From Lactobacillus sp. CBA3605 (GTDB taxonomy: Bacteria; Bacillota; Bacilli; Lactobacillales; Lactobacillaceae): DNA of 64,000 nucleotides. The first letter of the stretch is position 1. Every line of letters starts with the position of its first letter. A program made the position numbers and the translations under genes. Positions 27,899-36,768 of this stretch are shown one piece after another. Location of the stretch: NCBI RefSeq assembly GCF_002970915.1, contig NZ_CP027190.1:1116001-1180000 (forward strand), in the 5' to 3' direction. The notes under the pieces were generated by a model that saw only the letters and a list, made by a program, of their open reading frames with translations, was not told the origin of the DNA and did no database searches.

Positions 27899-28660
27899 GT
27901 GATTAAATTTGAACACGTCAATAAAACTTTCGGTGAGCATCCCGCTTTAATCGATATTAATACTGAATTTAAGGCCCACCAAACCACGGTCATCGTTGGT
28001 CCTTCAGGATCCGGGAAATCAACCTTGTTACGATCACTTAACTTATTAGAACATCCTGAAAGTGGCCAATATCACTTCAATGACCTAACCATTGATTTCG
28101 CCAAACCACTGACCAATAAAACAATTTTAACGTTACGCCGCAAAACGGGGATGGTATTTCAAAGCTATAACCTCTTCCCACATTTGACCGTCATTAAAAA
28201 TGTGATGGAGGGTCCCATTCAGGTTTTGAAACAACCCGTAGCGACTGCCCAAAAAACAGCCCTCGACTTGCTGACTAGAGTTGGGCTAGCTGACAAAGCT
28301 GATGCCTTTCCCAGCCAACTTTCAGGCGGTCAACAGCAACGTGTCGCAATTGCCCGCTCGCTGGCGATGAATCCGGAGTATATTCTCCTCGATGAACCGA
28401 CCAGTGCCTTGGATCCAGAATTGGAAGCCGGCGTGTTACGTGTGCTGCTAGACTTAGCCCGCGAAAAAGACTCGATGGTCATTGTGACGCATAACTTAGA
28501 ATTTGCCCGCGCGGTTGCTGATAAGATTCTCTTCGTTGAAAACGGTAAAATCTTATTTGATGGCACTCCGACCGAATTCTTCAAGGAACCGACCCAACGA
28601 ATTTCCGATTTCTTAGCCGCCATGACCTTTACCACCATTTCTGATAAAGCTAATCAATAA
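27899..28660 (+). CDS. Amino acid ABC transporter ATP-binding protein
   Basis: A 253-residue ATPase with Walker A GPSGSGKST (about 36-44), Q-loop MVFQSYNLFPH, signature LSGGQQQRVAIARSL and Walker B YILLDEPTSALDPE with H-switch VTHNLEFA. It starts at GTG with AGGAGGG upstream. It energises the importer together with the permease and the two binding proteins. The 3' end of the operon is marked by a strong terminator. Confidence 0.95.
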   Translation: MIKFEHVNKTFGEHPALIDINTEFKAHQTTVIVGPSGSGKSTLLRSLNLLEHPESGQYHFNDLTIDFAKPLTNKTILTLRRKTGMVFQSYNLFPHLTVIKNVMEGPIQVLKQPVATAQKTALDLLTRVGLADKADAFPSQLSGGQQQRVAIARSLAMNPEYILLDEPTSALDPELEAGVLRVLLDLAREKDSMVIVTHNLEFARAVADKILFVENGKILFDGTPTEFFKEPTQRISDFLAAMTFTTISDKANQ

Positions 28661-28674
28661 TAGTTAGTCGCAAA

Positions 28675-28719
28675 AGAGTATTGCAAGAATTTTTTAACTT
28701 CTTGCAATACTCTTTTTTT
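28675..28719 (+). terminator. Terminator of the amino acid ABC operon (repeat family copy A)
   Basis: AGAGTATTGCAAG pairs with CTTGCAATACTCT around GAATTTTTTAACTT and is followed by seven T. Its core GCAAGAA...TTCTTGC recurs in four other terminators of the window. Confidence 0.9.
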
Positions 28720-28747
28720 GTTAGCAACAATTTTTAGCGCCCCAACC

Positions 28748-28806
28748 TTGACAGCACTTTGTCAGTCACGCTATACTATTAAACAAATGATACTATACGA
28801 CGTATA
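28748..28806 (+). promoter_or_regulatory. Promoter and palindromic operator of the PadR operon
   Basis: TTGACA (28748-28753) and TATACT (28772-28777) are separated by 18 nt. Just past the expected start site lies TATACGACGTATA (28794-28806), a perfect palindrome around a central A, well placed for autoregulation by the PadR protein. Confidence 0.65.
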
Positions 28807-28826
28807 ATATAACAGGAGGAATAGCG

Positions 28827-29144
28827 ATGGCGATTCAAATTAGCTCCGAACTGTTGGACGGCTGCGTCTTAGCCCTGCTACAGACGGAAGATTTTTACGG
28901 TTATGCCTTAACTCAACGACTACAAGCATCCGTTTCGGTCTCTGAATCAACGCTATATCCAGTTTTGAGGCGCCTTAAAAAGAATGCATGGGTCACGACT
29001 TATGACCAAGCTTATCAGGGTCGTAACCGGCGTTACTATCAGATTACAGCCGCTGGGATGACACAACTCGCCGTCATTCAACAAGACTGGCAGACTTACA
29101 ATCAAGCCATTAATACTTTATTAAAGGGGGAAGCATCTTCATGA
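28827..29144 (+). CDS. PadR family transcriptional regulator
   Basis: A 105-residue winged-helix regulator. The PadR domain covers residues 10-80 (LLQTEDFYGYALTQRL, STLYPVLRRLKKNAW, RRYYQITAAG), and no extra C-terminal helix domain is present, so it is of the short PadR-s2 type. The ribosome site AGGAGG is 8 nt before ATG. Its stop overlaps the next start by 4 nt. In Gram-positive bacteria such PadR genes stand before DUF1700/DUF4097 membrane-stress genes, as here. Confidence 0.92.
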   Translation: MAIQISSELLDGCVLALLQTEDFYGYALTQRLQASVSVSESTLYPVLRRLKKNAWVTTYDQAYQGRNRRYYQITAAGMTQLAVIQQDWQTYNQAINTLLKGEASS

Positions 29145-29776
29145 CAGACTATCTAAATAAATTCGCCGCCTTACTCGTCCAATTACAAGCGGATGAGCGA
29201 GACGAAGTAATCGAATTTTATCGCGAATATTTATTAGACGCTGACATTCAAAACTATGCTGATTGCGTCGCCGAACTGGGAGCGCCGAAGCAGCTCGCCC
29301 GCAAGGTTTTGGCCGATTATTCTATCCGTTTCAATGAAAATCTCAACGCCAACACCTCGAAACATCAAAAATCTAAATCCGGGATGCGCACAATCTGGTG
29401 GGTTATCTTAGCGCTGCTATCCACACCGATTACGATTCCAGCATTATTAGTCATTCTGGGCGTCTTACTAGCATTAGCTATTATGGTATTCGCCATGGCC
29501 GTCGTTATCGTTGTGGGCTTTGTCACTGTGACTATCTTGGCCTTAACCATGATTACTGCCGGCATTGGCCTCTTTATGCAGTCGCTAGGAACCGCCCTCT
29601 TCTATCTGGGCATCGGCTTGGCACTACTTGGCATTGAATTGCTGATTCTACCGTTAGTCCTCTGGTTCATTGGCCTGATTATCCAAGGCGTTTCAACTAT
29701 TATTCAGCGACTCTACCAACGTTTCGTGACCCGCAATCGTGCAGAAAGGGGGCAACGTCATGAAAAAAACCATTAA
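29141..29776 (+). CDS. DUF1700 family membrane protein
   Basis: A 211-residue protein with a cytoplasmic N-terminal helical domain (residues 1-80, YLNKFAALLVQLQADERDEVIEFYREYLLDA in parts) typical of DUF1700/HAAS, and three or four long hydrophobic helices between 85 and 190. Its function is not known; members are companions of PadR regulators. The end overlaps the start of the next gene by 17 nt. Confidence 0.85.
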   Translation: MTDYLNKFAALLVQLQADERDEVIEFYREYLLDADIQNYADCVAELGAPKQLARKVLADYSIRFNENLNANTSKHQKSKSGMRTIWWVILALLSTPITIPALLVILGVLLALAIMVFAMAVVIVVGFVTVTILALTMITAGIGLFMQSLGTALFYLGIGLALLGIELLILPLVLWFIGLIIQGVSTIIQRLYQRFVTRNRAERGQRHEKNH

Positions 29777-30683
29777 AATCGGCTTTTGCTTATTAATTCT
29801 AGGTGCCATTCTCATTATCTTTGGTATCGCTAATAATGGGATTCAGTCCGTTTATTGGCAAAATGGGTTCCACGTGTTAAAGCAGACCACGCGAACCTAT
29901 CATCCAAAAACCATTAAAACGATCACGTTAGCGACTGCCAGTAATGTCATTATTCGGCGTGGCGACACGACTAAGATTCAAGTCACAACTAGTCATAATC
30001 GACCAATGATTACGACTGATCAAGGCCACGTCACTATCAAGTCTACAGCGACTAACACGACCGGATTTTTACTACAATCTGCGAGTGATGTGACTATTAT
30101 TACGCTGCCACAAGCTGCTAAGTTAACCACCGTCACCGCAACGGCTAATCAAGTTGGTAATTTGCGCCTGAGTAATCTGAACATCGACCGCTTAAATCTA
30201 AGTGGTCAGGGGGCCGTTAATCTGAATCAAGTCACCGTGGCACAACCATTAACGTTAGACACAACCGATGATGTTCATCTCAATCAGGTCCAGGCTCCCA
30301 GCTTAACCATTGGGACTGAAGCAGATGACATTCATATTACCAAAAGTCAATTTACCAAAACCGCTTCAAGTATTAAAACAACCGATGGTGATATTAGCAT
30401 TCACCAAACGACCTTTAAAAGTGGGCACATTAGTAGTGATGAGGGCGATATCGTCTTACACGATAATCACGTACAACAACGGCTCACGGTTAACGCTACC
30501 GATGGCGATATTACTGTTCGGGCCCCTCATCAAGTGGGCATTAACGCAACGACCAGTGAAGGTGACCTCTCAATCTTTGATTGGCAAAGTGATGACCAGC
30601 ACCACTACCAAGTCCATACCGACGCCACTAGTCAATATGACTTAACCACTACCGATGGCGACATTACCGTCACTGCCGCTTAA
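29760..30683 (+). CDS. DUF4097 family beta-helical membrane-anchored protein
   Basis: A 307-residue protein started at ATG 29760, with AAAGGGGG 8 nt upstream; the longer frame would include that site. An N-terminal transmembrane helix (residues 5-25) precedes a repetitive beta-rich region. Repeats with TTDGDIS, SDEGDIVL, ATDGDITV, TSEGDLSI and TTDGDITV at about 20-residue spacing suggest a right-handed beta-helix. Proteins of this kind (LiaG-like) occur in envelope-stress operons. It is the third gene of the PadR operon. Confidence 0.85.
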   Translation: MKKTIKIGFCLLILGAILIIFGIANNGIQSVYWQNGFHVLKQTTRTYHPKTIKTITLATASNVIIRRGDTTKIQVTTSHNRPMITTDQGHVTIKSTATNTTGFLLQSASDVTIITLPQAAKLTTVTATANQVGNLRLSNLNIDRLNLSGQGAVNLNQVTVAQPLTLDTTDDVHLNQVQAPSLTIGTEADDIHITKSQFTKTASSIKTTDGDISIHQTTFKSGHISSDEGDIVLHDNHVQQRLTVNATDGDITVRAPHQVGINATTSEGDLSIFDWQSDDQHHYQVHTDATSQYDLTTTDGDITVTAA

Positions 30684-30696
30684 CCACCGGTACATC

Positions 30697-30746
30697 AAAA
30701 AAGCCACACTAATCTGCTTAAGTCATAGCAGATTAGTGTGGCTTTT
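30697..30746. terminator. Bidirectional terminator between the PadR operon and the GGDEF gene
   Basis: AAAAGCCACACTAATCTGCT pairs perfectly with its reverse complement at 30727-30746, giving T-runs on both strands. It serves the convergent genes on either side. Confidence 0.9.
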
Positions 30747-30766
30747 AAAATTGTTGCTCGCGTAAA

Positions 30767-31960
30767 TTACGATAAGGTTACCGTTTGACCTTCAATCGTC
30801 ATCCGATTACGACCAGCAGTCTTCGATTGATACAAGTATTGATCGACACGTTCAAACCAATCCGTAAGCGTTACATCCGTTGTCTGTAATTCTGAAACCC
30901 CAAACGATACCGTCACCATTAATTTTTGTGCTTCAAAATCAATCGGTGTACGTTGTAGACTATCACGAATTGTGGTCATAATCTGTTGCGCATCTGTTGC
31001 TGAACGGCCCCGAAAAATAATTACAAATTCCTCGCCACCGTACCGGAACAATTGCCCGCGTGTCTTAGCTTGGAACAAGGATTGGTCGAAATGCTGTGCC
31101 ACGTGTTTTAAAACCGCATCCCCTGTCGTATGACCATACTGATCATTAAACTGCTTAAAATGGTCAATATCAAACATCGCCATCGTCACTGGCACGTTGG
31201 TCCGTTTTTGATAAACCTCAAAAACTTCGCGCGTCACTGTATCAAAGCTAAATCGGTTACGAACACCCGTTAATTCATCATAGTTTGCTTTTTGATCCAG
31301 TTGAGTAAAACGGTCAATCAAGCGACTAACCCGTTGCACGCAAAAACGCACGATCCACATATAAGCGACAAACACGATTAATATATTAATCGTGTACGCC
31401 AATTGAAACCGATGCACCGACCAGATAATGAACCACCAAGTCCCCCCATAAACAAGTTGTAAAGCGAGGTACCGCCATTGTGAGTTCATCATGCTAGTTC
31501 GATGGTGCGAAATATAAATAATCGTACCAGATAACAAGACCGTCATTATAATAAAAACCGCTACAAAATGGGCACCATGGCCCATATACATCCCTTGGGC
31601 ATAAATAAAAATCGGCATTAAAATATTAACGATTTCAACCGCTAAATTTCGCATTGTATAGAGACTAAAAAGTAACACCGTTAGTTGAGCCGTCGCATAT
31701 GACCAACTGACTACACTGCCAGAGTTAACCGTCCAAAATATCTGACGCAATATGATCATGCTTAAGACGACGCTACCGGCTTCAATTCCATGAACTAAAA
31801 AAGTAAATCGCCGACGCCGTACTTTTACTGCTCGTTGTTCTAAACCATAAGTTAATAGGGTCATAATAGTAATCAACCCGGTCGTAATCAAGGTCGTAAT
31901 GACCGTCTTCATATTAAAAAAATCATTTACAAACAAATTCAATAGTTTATCTAGTTGCAT
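30767..31960 (-). CDS. Membrane-bound GGDEF protein (diguanylate cyclase)
   Basis: A 397-residue protein started at ATG 31960, with GGAG 8 nt upstream (a longer frame to 31978 exists). About six hydrophobic helices fill residues 12-200, and the C-terminal GGDEF domain spans about 225-395 with NYDELTGVRNR, FDIDHFKQFND and the active-site RYGGEEFVIIF. These residues support cyclisation of two GTP to c-di-GMP. The inhibitory I-site RxxD, five residues before GGEEF, is not present (RGQL). No EAL or PilZ gene is nearby. The membrane part resembles the 5TM/LytS-like sensors; its signal is unknown. Confidence 0.9.
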   Translation of the reverse strand: MQLDKLLNLFVNDFFNMKTVITTLITTGLITIMTLLTYGLEQRAVKVRRRRFTFLVHGIEAGSVVLSMIILRQIFWTVNSGSVVSWSYATAQLTVLLFSLYTMRNLAVEIVNILMPIFIYAQGMYMGHGAHFVAVFIIMTVLLSGTIIYISHHRTSMMNSQWRYLALQLVYGGTWWFIIWSVHRFQLAYTINILIVFVAYMWIVRFCVQRVSRLIDRFTQLDQKANYDELTGVRNRFSFDTVTREVFEVYQKRTNVPVTMAMFDIDHFKQFNDQYGHTTGDAVLKHVAQHFDQSLFQAKTRGQLFRYGGEEFVIIFRGRSATDAQQIMTTIRDSLQRTPIDFEAQKLMVTVSFGVSELQTTDVTLTDWFERVDQYLYQSKTAGRNRMTIEGQTVTLS

Positions 31961-32095
31961 ATTTATCACTCCGGACACTTATGTTCAAAGGAATTGTCCT
32001 TTAAATAATACCATGAAGTCCCCCTGAATGTTAACCACTTGTTTCTGAAAAGAAACGGTTTCATAATCTGGACAGTCCCAAATTAAAAATAATTA

Positions 32096-32239
32096 TTGCT
32101 TGAAAAAGGCATTCGTATCAAGGACTTAGCCATTTATACGCAACCTGGTTTTGAACATTTATTTGGGGCAAAACTTTTTTTAGCACAATTCATTTTTCGA
32201 ACTTGTGGCATCAATCGTCAGGAACATACCAGTCGCTAG
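32096..32239 (+). pseudogene. Possible gene remnant in the 400-bp gap before rlmCD
   Basis: A 47-codon open stretch starting TTG encodes LLEKGIRIKDLAIYTQPG followed by FEHLFGAKLFLAQFIF. The first part is reminiscent of the effector-hinge segment of MerR proteins (KGxxIKDL). No ribosome site is seen and it is stopped on both sides. A perfect small hairpin GTTTCT-GAAA-AGAAAC (32041-32056) precedes it. It may be a decayed gene or chance. The remainder of 31979-32366 holds the promoter region of the next gene. Confidence 0.25.
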
Positions 32240-32366
32240 TTTATAATTATTATCACTCAAAGTCAGCCTTAACTTATTGCCAACCAAACACTTTGGGTCC
32301 CTGGTCCTTACCATGCTATAATAATGTGAACGTAGTCAACAGAAAACGAGGTTAGTTAAAGCTAAT

Positions 32367-33791
32367 ATGACACAATTTAATCAACATCATTCTCAGCCCC
32401 GAACCCGGCCAGCTGAAAAAGTTCAAGCTGAGGTTCAACTTGGGCAACGGTTTCCGTTAACCATTCACCGGTTAGGTATTAACGGTGAAGGAATCGGTTA
32501 TTACAAACACGTCATCACTTTTGTAAAAGGCGCTTTACCAGATGAAGTCGTCGTTGCCGAAGTCACTGCCGTTCATCCGCGTTACTTAGAAGCTAAAATA
32601 CACAAATTACGTCAGGCTAGCCCGGATCGCGTTGAACCCCGCGACGCCTATGCAGGTCACGTTGGGGGTTTTGAATTAGAACATCTCGCCTATCCGGCCC
32701 AATTAAGCTTTAAACAAGACTTAATTCGGCAGGCTTTAGAAAAATATCGGCCTGCCGGTTACCAACATTACGAGGTTCGTCCCACAATCGGCATGGAAAA
32801 TCCTTATGAATACCGTAATAAGGCGCAATTCCAAGTGCGTGTCATTGACGGCCACGTTGCTGCAGGCCTTTACCAAGAAAATAGTCATGACTTAGTCGAT
32901 TTGCCCACTTGTTCCGTCCAAATGCCCGTGACCATGATCGTGATGCGTAAAATCGTTCAATGGCTTGAAGAACTGGCCGTACCAATTTATGACGAAGCTA
33001 GTAATTCCGGTATCGTTAAGACGATCGTCGTCCGCGCTGCCGCCGCCACGGATGACGTTCAATTGGTCCTGATTACGAATACACCAAAATTGCCGAAAAA
33101 GCATCAATTACTCATGAAAATCGCCGCTGAATTACCGATGGTCGTTTCCGTGATGCAAAATGTTAATGTTGGTAAAACTTCCCTAATTTGGGGTGATCAA
33201 ACCACATTGTTAGCCGGTAAGACCACCATTACTGAAGAACTCGATGGCCTAACGTTTGAGTTATCCGCCCGCGCCTTCTTCCAATTGAATCCGGAACAAA
33301 CGCAGAAGCTGTACAGCTTAACCCGTACGGCACTTGATTTAGCGCCCCACGAAACGTTAGTTGATGCCTATTCCGGTGTCGGAACGATTGGCCTATCCTT
33401 AGCTGACGTTGCCTACGAAGTCCGTGGAATGGACACGATTCCAGCTGCGGTAACCGATGCCAACGAAAATGCCAAACGCAATCACATCACCAACGCACAA
33501 TACACCGTTGGGGCTGCTGAAACCTTACTACCACAATGGTTAGCTAGTGGTTTTGAACCAGATGCGATGGTCGTTGATCCACCACGGACTGGTTTAGATG
33601 ATGTCTTAATTGATACAATTTTACAAAGTGCCCCTGAAAAGTTGGTTTACATTTCATGTAACCCATCTACTTTGGCACAAGATTTACGTCAATTGACCCG
33701 CGGTTACCAAGTTGATTACATCCAATCAATTGATATGTTTCCACAAACGGCGCGGTGTGAAGCGGTCGTCCGGTTCACCAAGCGTCACTAA
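32367..33791 (+). CDS. rlmCD: 23S rRNA (uracil-5-)-methyltransferase, RlmD/TrmA family
   Basis: A 474-residue SAM-dependent enzyme. The N-terminal TRAM RNA-binding domain covers about residues 20-80 (QRFPLTIHRLGINGEGIGYY in part). The methyltransferase part has DAYSGVGTIGLSL as SAM motif, VVDPPRTGLD and the catalytic YISCNPSTLAQDL. In low-GC Gram-positives one enzyme (RlmCD) makes m5U at both 747 and 1939 of 23S rRNA; which sites are used here is inference. The four Cys of an Fe-S cluster seen in E. coli RlmD are not apparent. Weak ribosome site; 12 bp before the next gene. Confidence 0.92.
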   Translation: MTQFNQHHSQPRTRPAEKVQAEVQLGQRFPLTIHRLGINGEGIGYYKHVITFVKGALPDEVVVAEVTAVHPRYLEAKIHKLRQASPDRVEPRDAYAGHVGGFELEHLAYPAQLSFKQDLIRQALEKYRPAGYQHYEVRPTIGMENPYEYRNKAQFQVRVIDGHVAAGLYQENSHDLVDLPTCSVQMPVTMIVMRKIVQWLEELAVPIYDEASNSGIVKTIVVRAAAATDDVQLVLITNTPKLPKKHQLLMKIAAELPMVVSVMQNVNVGKTSLIWGDQTTLLAGKTTITEELDGLTFELSARAFFQLNPEQTQKLYSLTRTALDLAPHETLVDAYSGVGTIGLSLADVAYEVRGMDTIPAAVTDANENAKRNHITNAQYTVGAAETLLPQWLASGFEPDAMVVDPPRTGLDDVLIDTILQSAPEKLVYISCNPSTLAQDLRQLTRGYQVDYIQSIDMFPQTARCEAVVRFTKRH

Positions 33792-33803
33792 GGAGTTGCA
33801 GTT

Positions 33804-34247
33804 ATGGCAACAGCTGATAGTCAAATTTCATTAGCGATGACCAGTACCTTACGGCCACCCTTTAAAACCCACTTTTTATTATTGAAAGATTATATTGCGG
33901 ATGTGCGACTCCCAACGAGGGACGGCCGCTTAACCACCTTGATTGCGAAAAACATTCCCTTATCACCAGCTTTATCGCAATTAAAAACTATTTTTGACGA
34001 TACGAAGAATCCGGTTTATTGGCGCTTACACGATCAAGCAGTACAAGAATTCTTTGCTGCGTATCCTGAAAAACGGCCAGTATTACCGTTAGATCTCTTA
34101 CAGGTGGTACTCAATACATTAGCTGAACAAGGGTTAACTGATGCCCAATTAATGCAGATTATGACCCAAGTCTTTGATCGATTACAAACCAATGACTTCA
34201 ATGGTCGAGCCGCACAACGTATTCTAACTGAATTTATCCAGGACTAA
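33804..34247 (+). CDS. Conserved hypothetical protein downstream of rlmCD
   Basis: A 147-residue soluble protein I do not recognise. It has no signal peptide, no transmembrane helix and no metal motif. The middle (TRDGRLTTLIAKNIPLSPAL) and the C-terminal half (LDLLQVVLNTLAEQGLTDAQLMQIMTQVF in part) are predicted helical by composition. The ribosome site AAGGAG is about 9 nt before ATG. It follows the methyltransferase by 12 bp and shares its terminator, so it is probably co-transcribed. Confidence 0.7.
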   Translation: MATADSQISLAMTSTLRPPFKTHFLLLKDYIADVRLPTRDGRLTTLIAKNIPLSPALSQLKTIFDDTKNPVYWRLHDQAVQEFFAAYPEKRPVLPLDLLQVVLNTLAEQGLTDAQLMQIMTQVFDRLQTNDFNGRAAQRILTEFIQD

Positions 34248-34250
34248 CCA

Positions 34251-34290
34251 AAAACGTCGCTACGAGACATTCCTCGTAACGACGTTTTTT
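34251..34290. terminator. Bidirectional terminator between the rlmCD unit and the MerR gene
   Basis: AAAACGTCGCTACGAG pairs with CTCGTAACGACGTTTT (one mismatch) around ACATTC, followed by T on both strands. Confidence 0.9.
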
Positions 34291-34300
34291 ATCATTAATT

Positions 34301-34744
34301 TTATTTTTTAGCTTTTAAAATAAACTTAGCTTGATCATCAACCAATGTCACAAACAGCTCTTGACTCGGATTAGGATCAAATGGACCCAAATCAACCATA
34401 AGCTGACCATCATCACCGACTTCAAATCCTTGATACCGATCAAACATCATGTGATACATCGTCTGCGCAGGCCGCATTCGCTCATCAACTTGGGTAGCAG
34501 CCGCTTTCAACGTATAACCCGCTGCAAGCAAGTTACTCATTGCGGCTGCTTTAATCACCATCTTCATCGTATAGATTCGCGCCCGTCCCGGTTCATCTTG
34601 GTTTTTAGGGATAATATAACCCTTTTTTTGCCAATACCGTAGCTGGCGTGGTGAGACACCAGTCATCTTACTCAGTTCACTAATGCCAATCGTCAATTGA
34701 CCACGTCGAAACATCGTACGAAAATCTGGCATACCATCACTCAT
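34301..34744 (-). CDS. MerR family transcriptional regulator
   Basis: A 147-residue regulator with the MerR HTH at about residues 16-45 (IGISELSKMTGVSPRQLRYW) and wing KKGYIIP. Instead of the usual long dimerisation coil it has a short C-terminal domain ending in FILKAKK with no Cys pair, so metal sensing is unlikely. It stands divergent or isolated; a NAD(P)-binding protein gene lies upstream in the same direction, 90 bp away. Its effector is unknown. Confidence 0.85.
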   Translation of the reverse strand: MSDGMPDFRTMFRRGQLTIGISELSKMTGVSPRQLRYWQKKGYIIPKNQDEPGRARIYTMKMVIKAAAMSNLLAAGYTLKAAATQVDERMRPAQTMYHMMFDRYQGFEVGDDGQLMVDLGPFDPNPSQELFVTLVDDQAKFILKAKK

Positions 34745-34835
34745 CCTGGTGCCCCCTCCACAGAAACTATAATTACCTTAAATTATAGCATGGATTGGCA
34801 GCGAACTTACGCATTTACGGTTAATTTTTAAGCCG

Positions 34836-35693
34836 TTAAGTCAAGTTAGCTTGTAAAAAAGCCGGCAAAGATTGCGCCGGTTGCCCCATAATCAGCTCAT
34901 AGTCCGCACTAACCTCATTTAATAAACCTTGCGCGCCACCAGCATACATGGAGGCTAACATTGACCCCTCGTTATTTTGATTATAAAGCGCTGCAAATTC
35001 CGCTAATTGCAGTGGCTGGTACCCAATTTTATGCCCACTCACTGCCGATAAGACAGTCGCTAAAGCCGGCATCGTATACGCTTGTGCCTGCGTTAAGGTA
35101 TAAATACGACCCGTTTGTAGGAGTTGCGGCGTCGTCGCAACTTTAGCAAAGGCTGCCGCACTATCCGCTTGGCTAATAAAACTCAGAGCCTGATCTCCCA
35201 TCGGATAGATGACATTTTTGCGAGCAATTAATTCAGGCAGATACGGCACCAATGGATCGGCGTACAACGCATTACGAATAATCGTATAGTCTAACTGTGA
35301 CGCCGCTAATCGGCGCGGAACATAACCATAAAAAGCGGATAAATCAAACGGATTGTTCACTTGATCGGCAATAAACCCCATCACCAAGAGGTGCTTAACG
35401 CCACTAACTTCAGCGGCGTGCACGACATTTTCAAATTCACTAACCCGACTATAAGCATCATGGCTTTTACTAGGGACGTAAATAAAAACGTCACTCGCAG
35501 TCAAAACCGCTGCCAAACTGGCAGGCTTTTGATAATCAATGGCCGTCACCGTAAGGCCTTGTTGTTGAAAAGACCTGGCTTTACTTAACGTGTGTACGCC
35601 TAAGTTTAATTGTTCCACCGGAACCAACTTGATTAAAGCCTGCACAATTTGCGTACCTAATTTTCCAGTAGCACCCGTAATCGTATATTTCAT
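34836..35693 (-). CDS. NmrA-like NAD(P)-binding protein (QorB-type quinone reductase)
   Basis: A 285-residue atypical short-chain dehydrogenase. The nucleotide motif GATGKLGTQIVQAL is at residues 7-20. The segment VKHLLVMGFIAD is in place of the catalytic region, and YTIIRNALYADPLVPYLPE is the QorB/NmrA-type pattern. QOR2-like members reduce quinones with NADPH; others are redox sensors. It is adjacent to a MerR regulator that could control it. Confidence 0.85.
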   Translation of the reverse strand: MKYTITGATGKLGTQIVQALIKLVPVEQLNLGVHTLSKARSFQQQGLTVTAIDYQKPASLAAVLTASDVFIYVPSKSHDAYSRVSEFENVVHAAEVSGVKHLLVMGFIADQVNNPFDLSAFYGYVPRRLAASQLDYTIIRNALYADPLVPYLPELIARKNVIYPMGDQALSFISQADSAAAFAKVATTPQLLQTGRIYTLTQAQAYTMPALATVLSAVSGHKIGYQPLQLAEFAALYNQNNEGSMLASMYAGGAQGLLNEVSADYELIMGQPAQSLPAFLQANLT

Positions 35694-35754
35694 ATGGTCA
35701 GCACCCTTTCTTGTAACCTTATTAGTTACATTAAAACAGGGCTACACTAATTTG

Positions 35755-36405
35755 TCAATTTAAACGCAAGTGTTGCCCGCCCAAAAAGGACTGCTGAAAA
35801 TCCGCCGGCGTTTTAACTTGTTTGCCAAAATCAACAATCTGAGCGTGCCATTCGCGAGCCTGAGCAAAATCATAAGTCCAGTTAGCTTCAATCAGGGCTT
35901 GGGCACGGCCATATTGCGCCGGTAAGGGCTGACCTAGCCACGTGAATAATCGCCGTAAATATGTATCAACAATAATCGTTGGTTGGTCAAAAACATACAT
36001 TGAAAAATAGTCAGCTGTCTCATTTCCAATCCCTTTTAACGCTAACAATTCCGAACGTAATCGGGCCGCCGGTAACGCACGCATGGCCGCTAAATCAAAC
36101 GAATATTGACTACTCCAGGTGGCTAAAGCTTGTAAGGTCGGTACTTTTCGGGTATAGAAGCCAGCGGGTTTAACCAACGTTGTTAATTCAGGGGCCGACA
36201 ACGCTAAAATAGCTTGTGGTCGAAATTGGGTAGCCTGCTTTAGATTAGCTAAGGCATAGTCGACGTTACGCCAATTCGTATTTTGGACCAGGACGCCACC
36301 CCACAAAATCTCCCAAGGCGTTTCAGCCGGTGGCACCCCGGGTTCCAACCAATGACGAGGGCCTAAATTAGTGGTCAAAATTTGATATAAATCAACAACT
36401 TGCAT
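35755..36405 (-). CDS. HhH-GPD base-excision DNA glycosylase (endonuclease III-related)
   Basis: A 216-residue DNA repair protein. The helix-hairpin-helix LLALKGIGNETADYF and the catalytic-Asp region IIVDTYLRRLFTWLG are at about 125-150. The four-Cys Fe-S cluster of EndoIII is absent; the C-terminus ends in FLGGQHLRLN. This fits the 3-methyladenine glycosylase III-like branch found in lactobacilli. The characteristic N-terminal APWEILWGGVLVQNTNW-like segment (WEILWGGVLVQNTNWRNV) is present. Confidence 0.85.
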   Translation of the reverse strand: MQVVDLYQILTTNLGPRHWLEPGVPPAETPWEILWGGVLVQNTNWRNVDYALANLKQATQFRPQAILALSAPELTTLVKPAGFYTRKVPTLQALATWSSQYSFDLAAMRALPAARLRSELLALKGIGNETADYFSMYVFDQPTIIVDTYLRRLFTWLGQPLPAQYGRAQALIEANWTYDFAQAREWHAQIVDFGKQVKTPADFQQSFLGGQHLRLN

Positions 36406-36441
36406 GCGTCATCCACCTCCTCAAAACTGACTGCTGTCATC

Positions 36442-36470
36442 AAAAAAGGAGCTTGGTTTCTTCCAAGCTC
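36442..36470 (-). terminator. Terminator after the 80-residue protein gene
   Basis: GAGCTTGG pairs perfectly with CCAAGCTC around TTTCTT, followed on the minus strand by six T. It lies 25 nt past the stop of the gene at 36495. Confidence 0.8.
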
Positions 36471-36494
36471 GCTTCTTAATTAGGTTAGTGCTGA

Positions 36495-36737
36495 TTAACT
36501 CCGTTTAACCGTTAACACAATATCGGCTTTGCGGTTTTCTGGCTTGACCTTTTCTTGAAAGTCTAAGCCAGCATCCTTAAATAGGTCTTGGATTTCAGTA
36601 TTTACTAACGGTAAGTCGCGTGGATCGCCGGCTTGCTGGCGAATATAAACCACATATTCGGTTGGTAGTTCTTCCAAATCATATTCGACATCTTCATCAT
36701 TTAAAATGACGTAAATTAATTTCCGTTCTTTATTCAT
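36495..36737 (-). CDS. Conserved hypothetical 80-residue protein
   Basis: A small acidic protein with no signal or membrane segment, unknown to me. It is rich in Asp, Glu and Leu (LNDEDVEYDLEELPTEYV) and ends in a beta-like strand ADIVLTVKRS. A weak ribosome site (GAGGGGTAATTTTGG) precedes ATG. It lies 31 bp after the flavin reductase gene in the same direction and is followed by a terminator, so the two form one unit. Confidence 0.65.
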   Translation of the reverse strand: MNKERKLIYVILNDEDVEYDLEELPTEYVVYIRQQAGDPRDLPLVNTEIQDLFKDAGLDFQEKVKPENRKADIVLTVKRS

Positions 36738-36768
36738 CCAAAATTACCCCTCAACTATTTTTTAATCG

